From Microlunatus sagamiharensis (GTDB taxonomy: Bacteria > Actinomycetota > Actinomycetes > Propionibacteriales > Propionibacteriaceae), in the NCBI RefSeq assembly GCF_900105785.1, contig NZ_LT629799.1, positions 992,001-1,056,000 of the forward strand: 64,000 bases of DNA, read 5' to 3'. The translations under genes and the position numbers were made by a program. Of the stretch, positions 55,511-63,307 are shown piece by piece (position 1 is the stretch's first letter; each line of letters starts with the position of its first letter). The notes under the pieces are model-generated. The model had not been told where the DNA came from. It searched no databases and worked only from the letters and a program-made list of their open reading frames with translations.

Positions 55511-56923
55511 TCAGCGGGCGAAGGACGGAACCTCGAAGTGGTCATGCAGCACCTCGGTGTAGCGCGCCATCAGGGCGTCCGCGGCCGTCACATCGGCGTC
55601 CGTGGGGTCGTAGCGACCGGCCACCGGCACGCGCCACTCCGGGAGCTCACCGCTGAGCGCCCAGGCGGCCTGACGCGCGGCACCCACGGCCACGCTCTCG
55701 AACGCCTCCGTCACCACGACCGGCAGGCCGAAGACGCTGGTGGCGATGCGGCGTACGGCCTCCGACTGCGAGGCCCCACCGGTCAGGGTGATCGCCGAGA
55801 TCTCACCGGTCTGCTGACGCAGGACGTCCACGCCGTAAGCCAGGCTCCACAGCACGCCCTCGATGGCCGCACGGGCGAGGTTGGCGGGCTTCATGCTCGA
55901 CAGCGTGAGGCCGACGAGCTCGCCGGTGGCCTCGGGCAGCGACGGCGTCCGTTCTCCCTCGAGGAAGGGCAGGAACACCAGACCACCGCTGCCGGCGGGC
56001 GCCGACAGGGCCAGGCGTGCGAGCTCGTCGAGCGAGACCCCGAGCACCTCGGCGGTGGCGACGAGGTTGCGTGCCCCGTTGAGCGTGCAGACCAGGGGGA
56101 GGAACTCGCCCGTGGCGTCCGCGAAGCCGGCGACCGTCCCGCTCGGCTCGTGCGTCGGGGTGGTGCTCCGGGTGAAGGCGGTCCCGCTGGTCCCCAGGGA
56201 CACGACGGCGGAACCGGACTCGAGCCCGAGACCCAGGCCGGCGGCCATGTTGTCCCCGGTGCCGGCGGCGATGGCGATGCCGTCGGGGGTGTGCCCGACG
56301 ATCTCGGCCGGCGAGGCAACCCGGGGCAGCTCGACGGAGCGGCCCAGGGCGCGCTGCACCAGGTCGTCCCGGTACTCCCCGTCGGACGCGTCGTAGTAGC
56401 AGGTGCCCGAGGCGTCGCCCCGGTCCGTGACGGGCGCGAACGAGCGGCCGCCGAGCTCCCAGGTCAGGTAGTCGTGGGGGAGGATCACCGACGCCACACG
56501 CTTGGCGGTCTCGGGCTCGGCGCGGGCGAGCCAGCGCAGCTTGGTGACCGTCATCGACGCGAGGGGCACCGTCCCGACCGCGTCGGCCCAGGCCTGACCT
56601 CCGCCCAGCTCGTCGACCAGGTCGCGGGCGTCCTGCGCGGAACGGGTGTCGTTCCACAGCAGCGCGTCACGGACGAGGCCGCCCTGCTCGTCGAGCGTGA
56701 CCATCCCGTGCTGCTGCCCGCCGACCGCGATCGCCTCGACGTCCTCGAGGAGACCCGGGGTGCTCGCGGCCTTCCGGTACGCGTCCCACCACGCCGCCGC
56801 CGACACCTCGGTGCCCTCGGGGTGCGAGGCGCGACCGGAGCGGACGACCTCGCCCGTCTCGGCGTCGCAGACCACGATCTTGACCGACTGGGTGGACGAG
56901 TCCACCCCTGCGACCAACGTCAA
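55511..56923 (-). CDS. xylB: FGGY-family carbohydrate kinase, xylulokinase-like
   Basis: ATP-dependent sugar kinase of 470 residues. The FGGY N-domain has VAGVDSSTQSVKIVV (phosphate 1), AIAVGGQQHGMV and ALLWNDTRSA; the C-domain has IAAGTGDNMAAGLG, VVSLGTSGTA (phosphate 2) and ITLTGGASQSEAVRRIA (adenosine). D-xylulose is the most likely substrate by overall similarity; a pentitol-derived ketose is possible. The start is TTG 56923, overlapping the stop of the upstream DeoR gene (TTGA) with AGGAGAGG upstream. The overlap makes the unusual start convincing. No isomerase or transporter lies beside it. Confidence 0.85.
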   Translation of the reverse strand: MTLVAGVDSSTQSVKIVVCDAETGEVVRSGRASHPEGTEVSAAAWWDAYRKAASTPGLLEDVEAIAVGGQQHGMVTLDEQGGLVRDALLWNDTRSAQDARDLVDELGGGQAWADAVGTVPLASMTVTKLRWLARAEPETAKRVASVILPHDYLTWELGGRSFAPVTDRGDASGTCYYDASDGEYRDDLVQRALGRSVELPRVASPAEIVGHTPDGIAIAAGTGDNMAAGLGLGLESGSAVVSLGTSGTAFTRSTTPTHEPSGTVAGFADATGEFLPLVCTLNGARNLVATAEVLGVSLDELARLALSAPAGSGGLVFLPFLEGERTPSLPEATGELVGLTLSSMKPANLARAAIEGVLWSLAYGVDVLRQQTGEISAITLTGGASQSEAVRRIATSVFGLPVVVTEAFESVAVGAARQAAWALSGELPEWRVPVAGRYDPTDADVTAADALMARYTEVLHDHFEVPSFAR

Positions 56924-57774
56924 CTTCTTCGTCCTCTCCTGGTGACGGCCACGGACCGTCGGTCGGTGCACGGGATGCCATGCTCGCTGAGCTCGGAGAC
57001 CAGCGACGGTGCGGGGTCTCCGGCGACGACGACGCGCTCGACCTCGTCGAGCCCGGCGAAGGTGACGAACGAGCGCCGCCCCAGCGCGGCACCCTCGGCG
57101 AGGGCCACCACGCGTGTCCCGGCGGCGACCTCGGCCTGGGACACGGCGGCGGCGGCCGGCGACGGCTGACTCAGCCCGTCCGGCGTGACTCCCGCCGGGC
57201 AGACCACGCTGACGTCGGTGTGGAGACGGTGGAGCTCGGTCAGCGCCCAGTCGCCCTCCTGCGCGTGGGTGCTCGGGCTCACCGTGCCGCCGATGTTGTA
57301 GACGGAGACCTGCGAGACCCGTGCCAGCAGCAGCGCGACGTCGAGGGAGCTCGTCACCACCGTGAGCTCGTCCTCCGGCGGGTCGTTGACCATCACCTGC
57401 GCCAGCTCGAGGGTGAGGCGCCCGGTCCCCAGCAGCAGGGTCCCCGTCCGCGGGAGTTCGCTCCACAGGCAGTCGAGCAGCTCGCGGTCCTCGGAGGCGA
57501 CCACGGCGGGGGCGCTCGCGGCGCCGGGCAGGGCCGGCGTGCCGGCCAGCTCCGGCTCGATCTGCACGGCGCCGCCGTGCACCCGCAGCAGCAGCCCGCG
57601 GGACTCCAGCACGCGGAGGTCGCGGCGGATCGTCTCCTGCGCCACGGACAGACGGGCGGCGGCGTCGCCGACGTCGAGCCGGCCCTCGGCGTCCAGCCAG
57701 ATGAGCATGCGCTCGAAGCGCTGCTCGGGTCCGAGCGTCGCCACCTGGCCGTCACCGGCTCGTCGCGTCGTCAT
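56920..57774 (-). CDS. DeoR/GlpR-family transcriptional regulator (with xylB)
   Basis: A 284-residue sugar-responsive repressor. The N-terminal DeoR helix-turn-helix spans about residues 18-70 (RFERMLIWLDAEGRLDVGDAAARLSVAQETIRRDLRVLESRGLLLRVHGGAV); the C-terminal DeoRC phosphosugar sensor has LLLGTGRLTLELAQVM, LTVVTSSLDVALLL and VVALAEGAALGRRSFVTFAGLDEVERVVV. The xylB start lies in its stop codon, so the regulator and kinase are made together and xylulose or its phosphate is a likely effector (inference). ATG 57774 has GGAGG 10 nt upstream. Divergent from a second DeoR gene, 168 bp away. Confidence 0.88.
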   Translation of the reverse strand: MTTRRAGDGQVATLGPEQRFERMLIWLDAEGRLDVGDAAARLSVAQETIRRDLRVLESRGLLLRVHGGAVQIEPELAGTPALPGAASAPAVVASEDRELLDCLWSELPRTGTLLLGTGRLTLELAQVMVNDPPEDELTVVTSSLDVALLLARVSQVSVYNIGGTVSPSTHAQEGDWALTELHRLHTDVSVVCPAGVTPDGLSQPSPAAAAVSQAEVAAGTRVVALAEGAALGRRSFVTFAGLDEVERVVVAGDPAPSLVSELSEHGIPCTDRRSVAVTRRGRRS

Positions 57775-57942
57775 GGAACGGCGCCTCCTCGAGCCAGTCC
57801 GGTGCGGCCGTCGGTCGTGGGACCCGGCTCCGCGGAGGACGAGCGTACGCCGACGGCACGCGGCTGACCGAAGCGTCCCGGTCCGGTGCCCGACTCGTTT
57901 GACCTGCGAGGATGACGGCCCCGGGACGCGAGGCACGAGGAG

Positions 57943-58728
57943 GTGACGGCGCTGACCAGGTACCCGCCGGAACGGCAGCGCGCCATCGCCGACTTCCTGC
58001 TCGCGCAGGAGGACCGCCGTGCGACCGTGACCCAGATCAGCGAGCACCTCGAGGTCACGACCGAGACAGTCCGGCGCGACCTCGACACGCTCGAGCGTCG
58101 AGGGCTGCTCCGCCGCGTCCGCGGTGGGGCCCAGCTGCTCGACGCGGTCCCGTTCGAGGTCGCGCTGGCCGCCCGTCACGCCGAGCAGCACGAGGACAAG
58201 CGGCGCATCGCCACCCGGCTCGCCGAGGAGCTGCCGCACGACGGCGTGCTCGTCCTCGACTCCGGCTCGCTCACCCTCTTCGCCGCGCAGGCCGTGCCGC
58301 GCGACGCGGTCCTCACCGTCGTCACCAACAACCTGCCGGCGGCGCGCCACCTCGCCGACCACCCCGGCGTGCAGGTGATCACCCTGCCGGGCATGGTGCG
58401 CGGGCTCACGAGCGCTGCGGTCGACGCCTGGACCAGCCGGCGCCTGCAGTCGCTCACCGTGGACGTCGCTGTCGTCGGCGTCAACGGCATGAGCGCTGCG
58501 CAGGGCCTGACCACGACCAACCCCGAGGAGGCCTCCGCCAAGCGGGCCATGCTCCTCAGCGCCCGCCGGCGGATCGTGCCCGTCATCTCCGGCAAGCTCG
58601 GGCGCAACTCGTTCTGCTCGTTCGCCGCGGTCTCCGAGCTCGACCTGGTGCTGACCGACGCCGCGGCGCCGGACACGATCATCGCCGAGCTGGCCGCCGC
58701 CGGCCCGGAGGTCGTGGTCGTCGGCTAG
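57943..58728 (+). CDS. DeoR/GlpR-family transcriptional regulator (second)
   Basis: A 261-residue regulator of the same family: HTH RQRAIADFLLAQEDRRATVTQISEHLEVTTETVRRDLDTLERRGLLRRVRGGAQ; sensor LVLDSGSLTLFAAQAV, LTVVTNNLPAARHLADHPGV, DVAVVGVNGMSAAQGLTTTNPEEASAKRAML, GRNSFCSFAAVSELDLVLTD. The GTG at 57943 sits directly after GAGGAG, so the true start could be slightly downstream. No metabolic gene follows. A hairpin 58758-58778 ends the unit. Its targets may include the divergent deoR-xylB pair (inference). Confidence 0.88.
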   Translation: MTALTRYPPERQRAIADFLLAQEDRRATVTQISEHLEVTTETVRRDLDTLERRGLLRRVRGGAQLLDAVPFEVALAARHAEQHEDKRRIATRLAEELPHDGVLVLDSGSLTLFAAQAVPRDAVLTVVTNNLPAARHLADHPGVQVITLPGMVRGLTSAAVDAWTSRRLQSLTVDVAVVGVNGMSAAQGLTTTNPEEASAKRAMLLSARRRIVPVISGKLGRNSFCSFAAVSELDLVLTDAAAPDTIIAELAAAGPEVVVVG

Positions 58729-58757
58729 GACCTTCCGACCCGGGACCCGCCGTGCCA

Positions 58758-58778
58758 GCAGCCACGACCCGTGGCTGC
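58758..58778 (+). terminator. Hairpin after the second deoR gene
   Basis: GCAGCCACG, loop ACC, CGTGGCTGC: a 9-bp perfect stem, no T-run. Confidence 0.55.
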
Positions 58779-58825
58779 GACCCCGGTCCTCGTCGGACGT
58801 GGTGTCACCACCTCCCCGGGTCAGG

Positions 58826-58831
58826 GAGGAT
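58826..58831 (+). promoter_or_regulatory. -10 box of leaderless promoter (GAGGAT)
   Basis: Ends 6 nt before GTG 58838 of the repeat-rich protein gene. Confidence 0.5.
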
Positions 58832-58837
58832 GGTGCG

Positions 58838-60997
58838 GTGGTGGAGGAGAGTCGTCCGAACGATCAGGGCCGCGACGGAAGTCGTGGCGGGAGCCGTGGC
58901 GAGGGTCGCGGTGGCGGCCGCGGCGGTGGTCGCGGCGCGGGTGACCGTTCCGGCGGACGCGGCTACGGCGGTCGTGACGCCGGCCGCGGGCAGGGCCGAC
59001 CGCCCGGGCAGGGCGGCGACCGCCCCTGGAGCGGGCGCGACGAGCGGCCCCGCAGCGGCGGGCAGCGCGACGAGCGCCCGCGCTACGACCGTGGGGCCGG
59101 CGGCGACCAGCGCGGCGAGCGTCCGCGCTACGACCGGCCTCAGCGTGACGACCGGCCTCAGCGTGACGACCGGCCTCAGCGTGACGACCGGCCCCAGCGT
59201 GACGACCGTCCTCGCTACGAGGGGTCTCGGGGCGACGACCGTCCCCGCGACGACCGTGGGGCCGGTGGCGACCAGCGGGGCGACCGTCCTCGGTACGACC
59301 GTCCTCGGTACGACCGTCCGCAGCGCGACGACCGTCCTCGCTACGATCGGTCCCAGAGCGACGACCGTCCCCGCTACGACCGTGGTCCCGCTGGAGATCA
59401 GGGCGGTGGTGGGCGTGGTCGTGACGACCGTCCGCAGCGGGACGACCGTCCGCGCTACGACCGTCCGCAGCGCGATGAGCGCCCCCGCTACGACCGGTCT
59501 CAGGGCGACGACCGTCCCCGCTACGACCGTGGTCAAGGTGGCGACCAGCGTGGTGGTGGGCGTGGCCGGGACGACCGTCCGCAGCGGGACGACCGTCCTC
59601 GCTACGAGGGGTCCCGGGGCGACGACCGTCCGCGCTACGACCGTCTGCAGCGTGACGACCGTCCCCGCTACGACCGCGGCGCCGGCGGCGACCAGCGGGG
59701 CGAGCGTCCCCGCTACGACAATCCGCAGCGGGACGACCGGCCTCGATCCGACCGTCCGCAGCGTGACGACCCTCCGCGTTACGAGCGCGCCCAGGGCGAC
59801 GACCGTCGGAGGGAGCGCCCGCGCTTCGACCGTGACCAGCGCGACGACCGACGCCGTCCGGCGGGCGATCGCCCGTTCTCGGGTGGACCGCGCGCGGACC
59901 GGTCGGGCGACGACCGCCGTGGCGGCGACCGGCCCTTCGGTCAGCGCGGGGGCGGCGCCGGTGGCGGTCGTCCCACCGGTGCTCGTGGCGACGACCGCCG
60001 TGGCGGGGCCGACCGTCCGCCGCCACGTCCGGGCCTGGCCCGTCGACCCGACGAGCCGGACGTTCCTCAGGGCGTCGACGTCCGCACGCTGAACCGCGCG
60101 GTGCGCGCCGAGCTGAGGGGTCTGCCCAAGGAGCTCGAGGAGATCGTGGCGGGCCACCTCGTCGCGGCGGGCGAGCTGATCGACACCGACCCGAAGCTGG
60201 CGTACGCGCACGCCGAGGCCGCGCGGCGGCGCGCCGCCCGGCTCCCGGTGGTCCGCGAGGCCGCCGCGGAGACGGCGTACGCGGCGGGGGAGTACGCGGC
60301 GGCGCTCTCGGAATACCGCGCTCTGCGGCGGATGACCGGGGCGCCGGACTACCTGCCGGTGATGGCCGACTGCGAGCGTGCGCTGGGCAACCCGCAGCGC
60401 GCGCTGACGCTCTCCCGCGAGGCCGCCGACCTCGACCTGCCGCCGGCGCTGCGCGTCGAGATGACGATCGTCGCCGCCGGTGCTCGCGCCGACCTCGGGC
60501 AGCAGGCCGAGGCGGTCCGGATGCTGCGTCAGGCCGTGGCGGCACCGGCTCCCGCCCGCACCGAGTCGCTCCAGGGCCGGGGTGCCGCCTCCGCGCGGCA
60601 GGAGGAGCAGCAGGCCGCCGCGCGGCTCCGCTACGCCTTCGCCGACGCGCTGCTGCAGACCGGGGCGACCGAGGAGGCGCGCCGCATGTTCGCCGAGGCC
60701 GCCCGGCGCGACCCCGAGCAGCTGACCGACGCGCAGCAGCGGGTCGACGAGCTCGACGGACTGACCCTCGACCTCGAGGAGCTGGAGCTCGACGACCTCG
60801 ACGGCGACCTCGAGGATGACGACGAGGAGTCCGACGACGAGGAGTCCGACGAGTCCGACGACGAGGAGTCCGACGACGAGCACGACTCTGACGACGCCGA
60901 CGAGGACGACGCCGACGAGGACGACGCCGACGCGGACGACGCCGACCACGAGAACGACGACCTGGAGGCCATCGAGCCGACCGACGGGCGTGGCTGA
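58838..60997 (+). CDS. RGG/RDDRPRYDR-repeat protein with TPR-like domain and acidic tail
   Basis: A 719-residue protein in three parts. Residues about 1-390 are low-complexity and rich in Arg, Asp, Gly, Pro: an RGG-type stretch (GRGGGRGGGRGAGDR), then tandem units built on RDDRPRYDR (14 RPRY cores). Residues about 410-630 form a helical TPR-like domain (VRTLNRAVRAELRGLPKELEEIVAGHLVAAGELIDTDPKLAYAHAEAARRRAARLPV begins it). The last 65 residues are almost only Asp/Glu/Ser. TPR proteins with a charged N-terminus occur at this place before the HAD-tlyA-nadK cluster in related actinobacteria; the function is unknown. The basic/acidic architecture suggests RNA binding or condensate formation (inference). 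GTG 58838 was chosen from the GAGGAT box; GTG 58799 is an alternative. Confidence 0.82.
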   Translation: MVEESRPNDQGRDGSRGGSRGEGRGGGRGGGRGAGDRSGGRGYGGRDAGRGQGRPPGQGGDRPWSGRDERPRSGGQRDERPRYDRGAGGDQRGERPRYDRPQRDDRPQRDDRPQRDDRPQRDDRPRYEGSRGDDRPRDDRGAGGDQRGDRPRYDRPRYDRPQRDDRPRYDRSQSDDRPRYDRGPAGDQGGGGRGRDDRPQRDDRPRYDRPQRDERPRYDRSQGDDRPRYDRGQGGDQRGGGRGRDDRPQRDDRPRYEGSRGDDRPRYDRLQRDDRPRYDRGAGGDQRGERPRYDNPQRDDRPRSDRPQRDDPPRYERAQGDDRRRERPRFDRDQRDDRRRPAGDRPFSGGPRADRSGDDRRGGDRPFGQRGGGAGGGRPTGARGDDRRGGADRPPPRPGLARRPDEPDVPQGVDVRTLNRAVRAELRGLPKELEEIVAGHLVAAGELIDTDPKLAYAHAEAARRRAARLPVVREAAAETAYAAGEYAAALSEYRALRRMTGAPDYLPVMADCERALGNPQRALTLSREAADLDLPPALRVEMTIVAAGARADLGQQAEAVRMLRQAVAAPAPARTESLQGRGAASARQEEQQAAARLRYAFADALLQTGATEEARRMFAEAARRDPEQLTDAQQRVDELDGLTLDLEELELDDLDGDLEDDDEESDDEESDESDDEESDDEHDSDDADEDDADEDDADADDADHENDDLEAIEPTDGRG
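59020..59900 (+). repeat. In-frame tandem repeats coding RDDRPRYDR units
   Basis: Degenerate tandem units such as GACGACCGTCCCCGCTACGA and CGTCCGCAGCGCGACGAC recur many times, mostly 24 or 27 bp and always in frame. A run of four near-identical 15-bp units (CCTCAGCGTGACGAC type) lies near 59140-59205. The pattern produces long open frames on all six strands, which are artefacts. Confidence 0.85.
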
Positions 60998-62036
60998 GGT
61001 GACCGAGGCGGTCGGGGCGACGGGGTCGCCTGCGCTGGTGGACGCGTACGACGGGGTCCTCTTCGACCTCGACGGCGTCATCTACCTGGGCCCGGTCGCG
61101 GTGCCCGGGGCCCCGCCCGCGCTGGCGGGCCTGCGTGAGCGCGGCGTCCCCGTCGGGTTCGTGACGAACAACGCCGCCCGGACGCCCGGTGCGGTCGCGG
61201 AGCACCTGACCGAGCTCGGCATCCCGGCGGAGCGGAGCGACGTGGTCACGTCGGCCCAGGCCGGGGCGCAGGTCCTGCGCCACGACCTGCCCGCCGGCAC
61301 CAAGGTCCTGCTCGTCGGCGGCGACGGCGTCCGCGAGGCGCTCGCCGAGGCCGGGCTGAGCGCCGTCGAGTCGGCCGACGACGAGCCGGTCGCGGTGCTG
61401 CAGGGCTACGGCGTCGACCTCACCTGGCAGCAGCTCATCGAGGCGTCGATCGCGATCAACCGCGGCGCCCGCTGGGTCGCGACCAACGACGACCCGACGC
61501 GTCCGACCGACCGGGGCCTCGTGCCCGGCAACGGTGCGGCGGTGCAGGCCGTGCGCCTCGCGGTCACCGTCGACCCGGAGGTCGCGGGCAAGCCCTACCG
61601 CCCGCTGCTCGACGAGACGATCGCCCGCCTCGGCGTGCACCGGCCGCTCTTCGTCGGCGACCGGCTGGACACCGACATCGCCGGGGCCGTCAACGCGGGG
61701 CTCGACGGGATGCTGGTGCTCAGTGGGTCCCACGGACCGGCCGACCTGCTCGTGGCCGGACCCGGGACGCGGCCCACGCACCTCGGCCTCGACGCGGGCG
61801 CGCTGCTCCAGCCGGAGCGGTCCGTGACGCTCGACGGCGACCGGGCCTGCTGCGGGAGCGCGGTCGCCCGGGTCGAGGACGGCCGGCTCCTGCTCGAGGG
61901 CGACCCGCCGACGACGGCCCAGGGCTGGGCCGAGGCGACCTGGGCGGCCGCGCACCTGGCCTGGCGCGCGATGGACGAGGGGCACCCGCTCGACCTCACG
62001 GCCGTGCTCCCGGTCCTCGCCCGTCCCTCGTCCTAG
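60990..62036 (+). CDS. HAD-IIA family hydrolase (NagD/PGP-like phosphatase)
   Basis: A 348-residue haloacid-dehalogenase-type phosphatase. The nucleophile motif is YDGVLFDLDGVIYLGP, followed by motif II VGFVTNNAARTPG, a C2 cap domain (residues about 85-200), GKPYRPLLDETIARLG (motif III Lys region) and the metal motif LFVGDRLDTDIAGAVNAGLDGMLVL. The C-terminal 75 residues extend beyond the family core. The substrate is unknown; relatives dephosphorylate nucleotides, glycerol phosphate or phosphoglycolate. GTG 60990 overlaps the previous gene by 8 nt; GTG 60999 is an alternative. Confidence 0.88.
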   Translation: MAEVTEAVGATGSPALVDAYDGVLFDLDGVIYLGPVAVPGAPPALAGLRERGVPVGFVTNNAARTPGAVAEHLTELGIPAERSDVVTSAQAGAQVLRHDLPAGTKVLLVGGDGVREALAEAGLSAVESADDEPVAVLQGYGVDLTWQQLIEASIAINRGARWVATNDDPTRPTDRGLVPGNGAAVQAVRLAVTVDPEVAGKPYRPLLDETIARLGVHRPLFVGDRLDTDIAGAVNAGLDGMLVLSGSHGPADLLVAGPGTRPTHLGLDAGALLQPERSVTLDGDRACCGSAVARVEDGRLLLEGDPPTTAQGWAEATWAAAHLAWRAMDEGHPLDLTAVLPVLARPSS

Positions 62037-62039
62037 ACT
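62034..62039 (+). promoter_or_regulatory. -10 box of leaderless promoter (TAGACT)
   Basis: Overlaps the HAD gene stop codon and ends 6 nt before GTG 62046. Confidence 0.6.
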
Positions 62040-62045
62040 CCCGAC

Positions 62046-62333
62046 GTGCCTGCGTACCGGTCGCTGTTCTCGGGGTTCGCGCAGCTGGCCGAGGAGGTCG
62101 GCCAGGCCAGCCGCGCCAACCGCGAGCTCTTCGAGCAGCTCGTCTCGGCCGAGGTCGGTCGCGTCGCCGCGCGCCTGGGGATCGTCCCGGCGACGGAGCT
62201 CCACGAGGCCCGCGAGCGTCTCGACGAGGCCCGCTCCGAGCTCGCCGAGCTGCGTCTCGACCTGGAGGACCTGCAGGTGCGCCTCGCGACGCTGGAGGCC
62301 ACCCGCAACGGTGGCTCCGGGGGCCCGGCGTGA
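62046..62333 (+). CDS. Small coiled-coil protein, resembles BMFP/UbiK-type accessory proteins
   Basis: A 95-residue protein. The N-terminal helix (LFSGFAQLAEEVGQASRANRELFEQLVSAEVGRVAARLGI) is followed by LVPATE-like turn residues and a long heptad-rich coiled coil (ELHEARERLDEARSELAELRLDLEDLQVRLATLEA). The pattern of an amphipathic helix, a short turn, then a C-terminal coiled coil ending in LEA recalls membrane-fusogenic BMFP proteins, but this is only a resemblance. It is always near tlyA in related genomes as far as I recall. The next gene starts in its stop codon. Confidence 0.72.
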   Translation: MPAYRSLFSGFAQLAEEVGQASRANRELFEQLVSAEVGRVAARLGIVPATELHEARERLDEARSELAELRLDLEDLQVRLATLEATRNGGSGGPA

Positions 62334-62524
62334 GCGAGAGCGCGGGCAGCGAGCAGACCGACGCCCCGGAGGCGCCGCACACCGGCGACCAGCGCGTCGA
62401 CGACGCCTTGCGCGGCGTGGCCGGCCTCGACCGGACGCCCGTGGACGAGCACGCCGAGCTCCTCGCGGACGCCCACGGGGCGCTGCAGGAGGTGCTCCGG
62501 CACCCCACCGAACCGCAACCGTGA
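62330..62524 (+). CDS. Small conserved acidic protein upstream of tlyA
   Basis: A 64-residue soluble acidic protein of unknown function. A disordered N-terminus (SESAGSEQTDAPEAPHTG) is followed by a helical half (VDDALRGVAGLDRTPVDEHAELLADAHGALQEVL). It overlaps both neighbours by 4 nt (GTGA), so it is translated as part of a coupled three-gene unit with the coiled-coil protein and tlyA; that supports it being a real gene despite its size. Confidence 0.75.
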   Translation: MSESAGSEQTDAPEAPHTGDQRVDDALRGVAGLDRTPVDEHAELLADAHGALQEVLRHPTEPQP

Positions 62525-63303
62525 CCCCGGTGCGGCTCGACCGGGCGCTCGTGGAGCGCGGGCTCGCCCGGTCGCGCGGCCAGGCCCAGGAGCTGATCCG
62601 GGCGGGGCGCGTCACGCTCGCGGGCCGCTCGGACCTGCGGGCCTCCGACCCGGTGGGCGAGCAGGACCAGCTGGAGGCACGTACCGACCCTTACGTCTCC
62701 CGCGCGGCCCACAAGCTGCTGGGCGCGTTTTCCGACCTCGACCTGGACGCGCGGGTCGCCGGGGTGTCCCGGGCGCTCGACGCGGGCTCCTCCACGGGCG
62801 GCTTCACGCAGGTGCTGCTCGAGCGGGGGGTGGAGGAGGTCCACGCCGTCGACGTCGGCACCGACCAGCTGGCCCCGCGGCTCCGCGACGACCCGCGCGT
62901 GCACGTCCACGAGCAGACCAACCTGCGCGACCTGACGCCGGCGCTCCTGGGCGATCGGCCCGTCGACCTCGTCGTCGCCGACGTGTCCTTCATCTCGCTG
63001 ACGCTGCTGCTCGAGCGGTTCGCGGCGGTCTCGGCGGCCGACGGCTGGTGGCTGCTGATGGTCAAGCCGCAGTTCGAGGTCGGCCGCGCGGCGCTCGGCC
63101 CCGGGGGCGTCGTGCGGGACCCGGACCTGCACCGCCGGGCCGTCGACGACGTCGCCGCGGCGGCCTCCGCACTGGGCTGGCACGTGCAGGCGCTCGCGCC
63201 CAGCCGCCTGCCGGGGCCGGCGGGCAACCGCGAGTTCTTCGTGCACCTGGGCCGCGCGGCGGGCGTCGGCCCGGGACCGGCGTGGGAGTCCTCCCTATGC
63301 TGA
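62521..63303 (+). CDS. tlyA: TlyA-family rRNA 2'-O-methyltransferase / hemolysin-like protein
   Basis: SAM-dependent methyltransferase; the family modifies 16S C1409 and 23S C1920 and determines capreomycin susceptibility in mycobacteria. It has 260 residues: an N-terminal S4 RNA-binding domain (VRLDRALVERGLARSRGQAQELIRAGRVTL), SRAAHKLLGAF (catalytic Lys), SAM loop ALDAGSSTGGFTQVLLERG, DLVVADVSFISL (Asp), LLMVKPQFEVG (Lys) and NREFFVHL (Glu), completing the K-D-K-E set. GTG 62521 overlaps the preceding stop. Confidence 0.93.
   Translation: MTPVRLDRALVERGLARSRGQAQELIRAGRVTLAGRSDLRASDPVGEQDQLEARTDPYVSRAAHKLLGAFSDLDLDARVAGVSRALDAGSSTGGFTQVLLERGVEEVHAVDVGTDQLAPRLRDDPRVHVHEQTNLRDLTPALLGDRPVDLVVADVSFISLTLLLERFAAVSAADGWWLLMVKPQFEVGRAALGPGGVVRDPDLHRRAVDDVAAAASALGWHVQALAPSRLPGPAGNREFFVHLGRAAGVGPGPAWESSLC
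63296..63301 (+). promoter_or_regulatory. -10 box of leaderless promoter (TATGCT)
   Basis: Lies across the end of tlyA and ends 6 nt before GTG 63308 of the NAD kinase gene. Confidence 0.6.
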
Positions 63304-63307
63304 CGCG

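Noticed and set aside
57798-57890. Direct repeat GTCCGGTGC between the two deoR genes as operator
   Set aside because: Only 9 bp in GC-rich DNA and far apart; too weak to call a site.
59080-59860. Regular repeats that could be taken for a CRISPR array
   Set aside because: Units are contiguous or in multiples of three, coding in one frame, without unique spacers of constant length and without cas genes.
58821-62615. Very long minus-strand open frames (1264 and 758 residues) across the repeat protein region
   Set aside because: They are antisense shadows of a GC-rich repeat; composition is Arg/Gly/Pro or Val/Thr noise without domains, and the plus-strand genes carry clear motifs.
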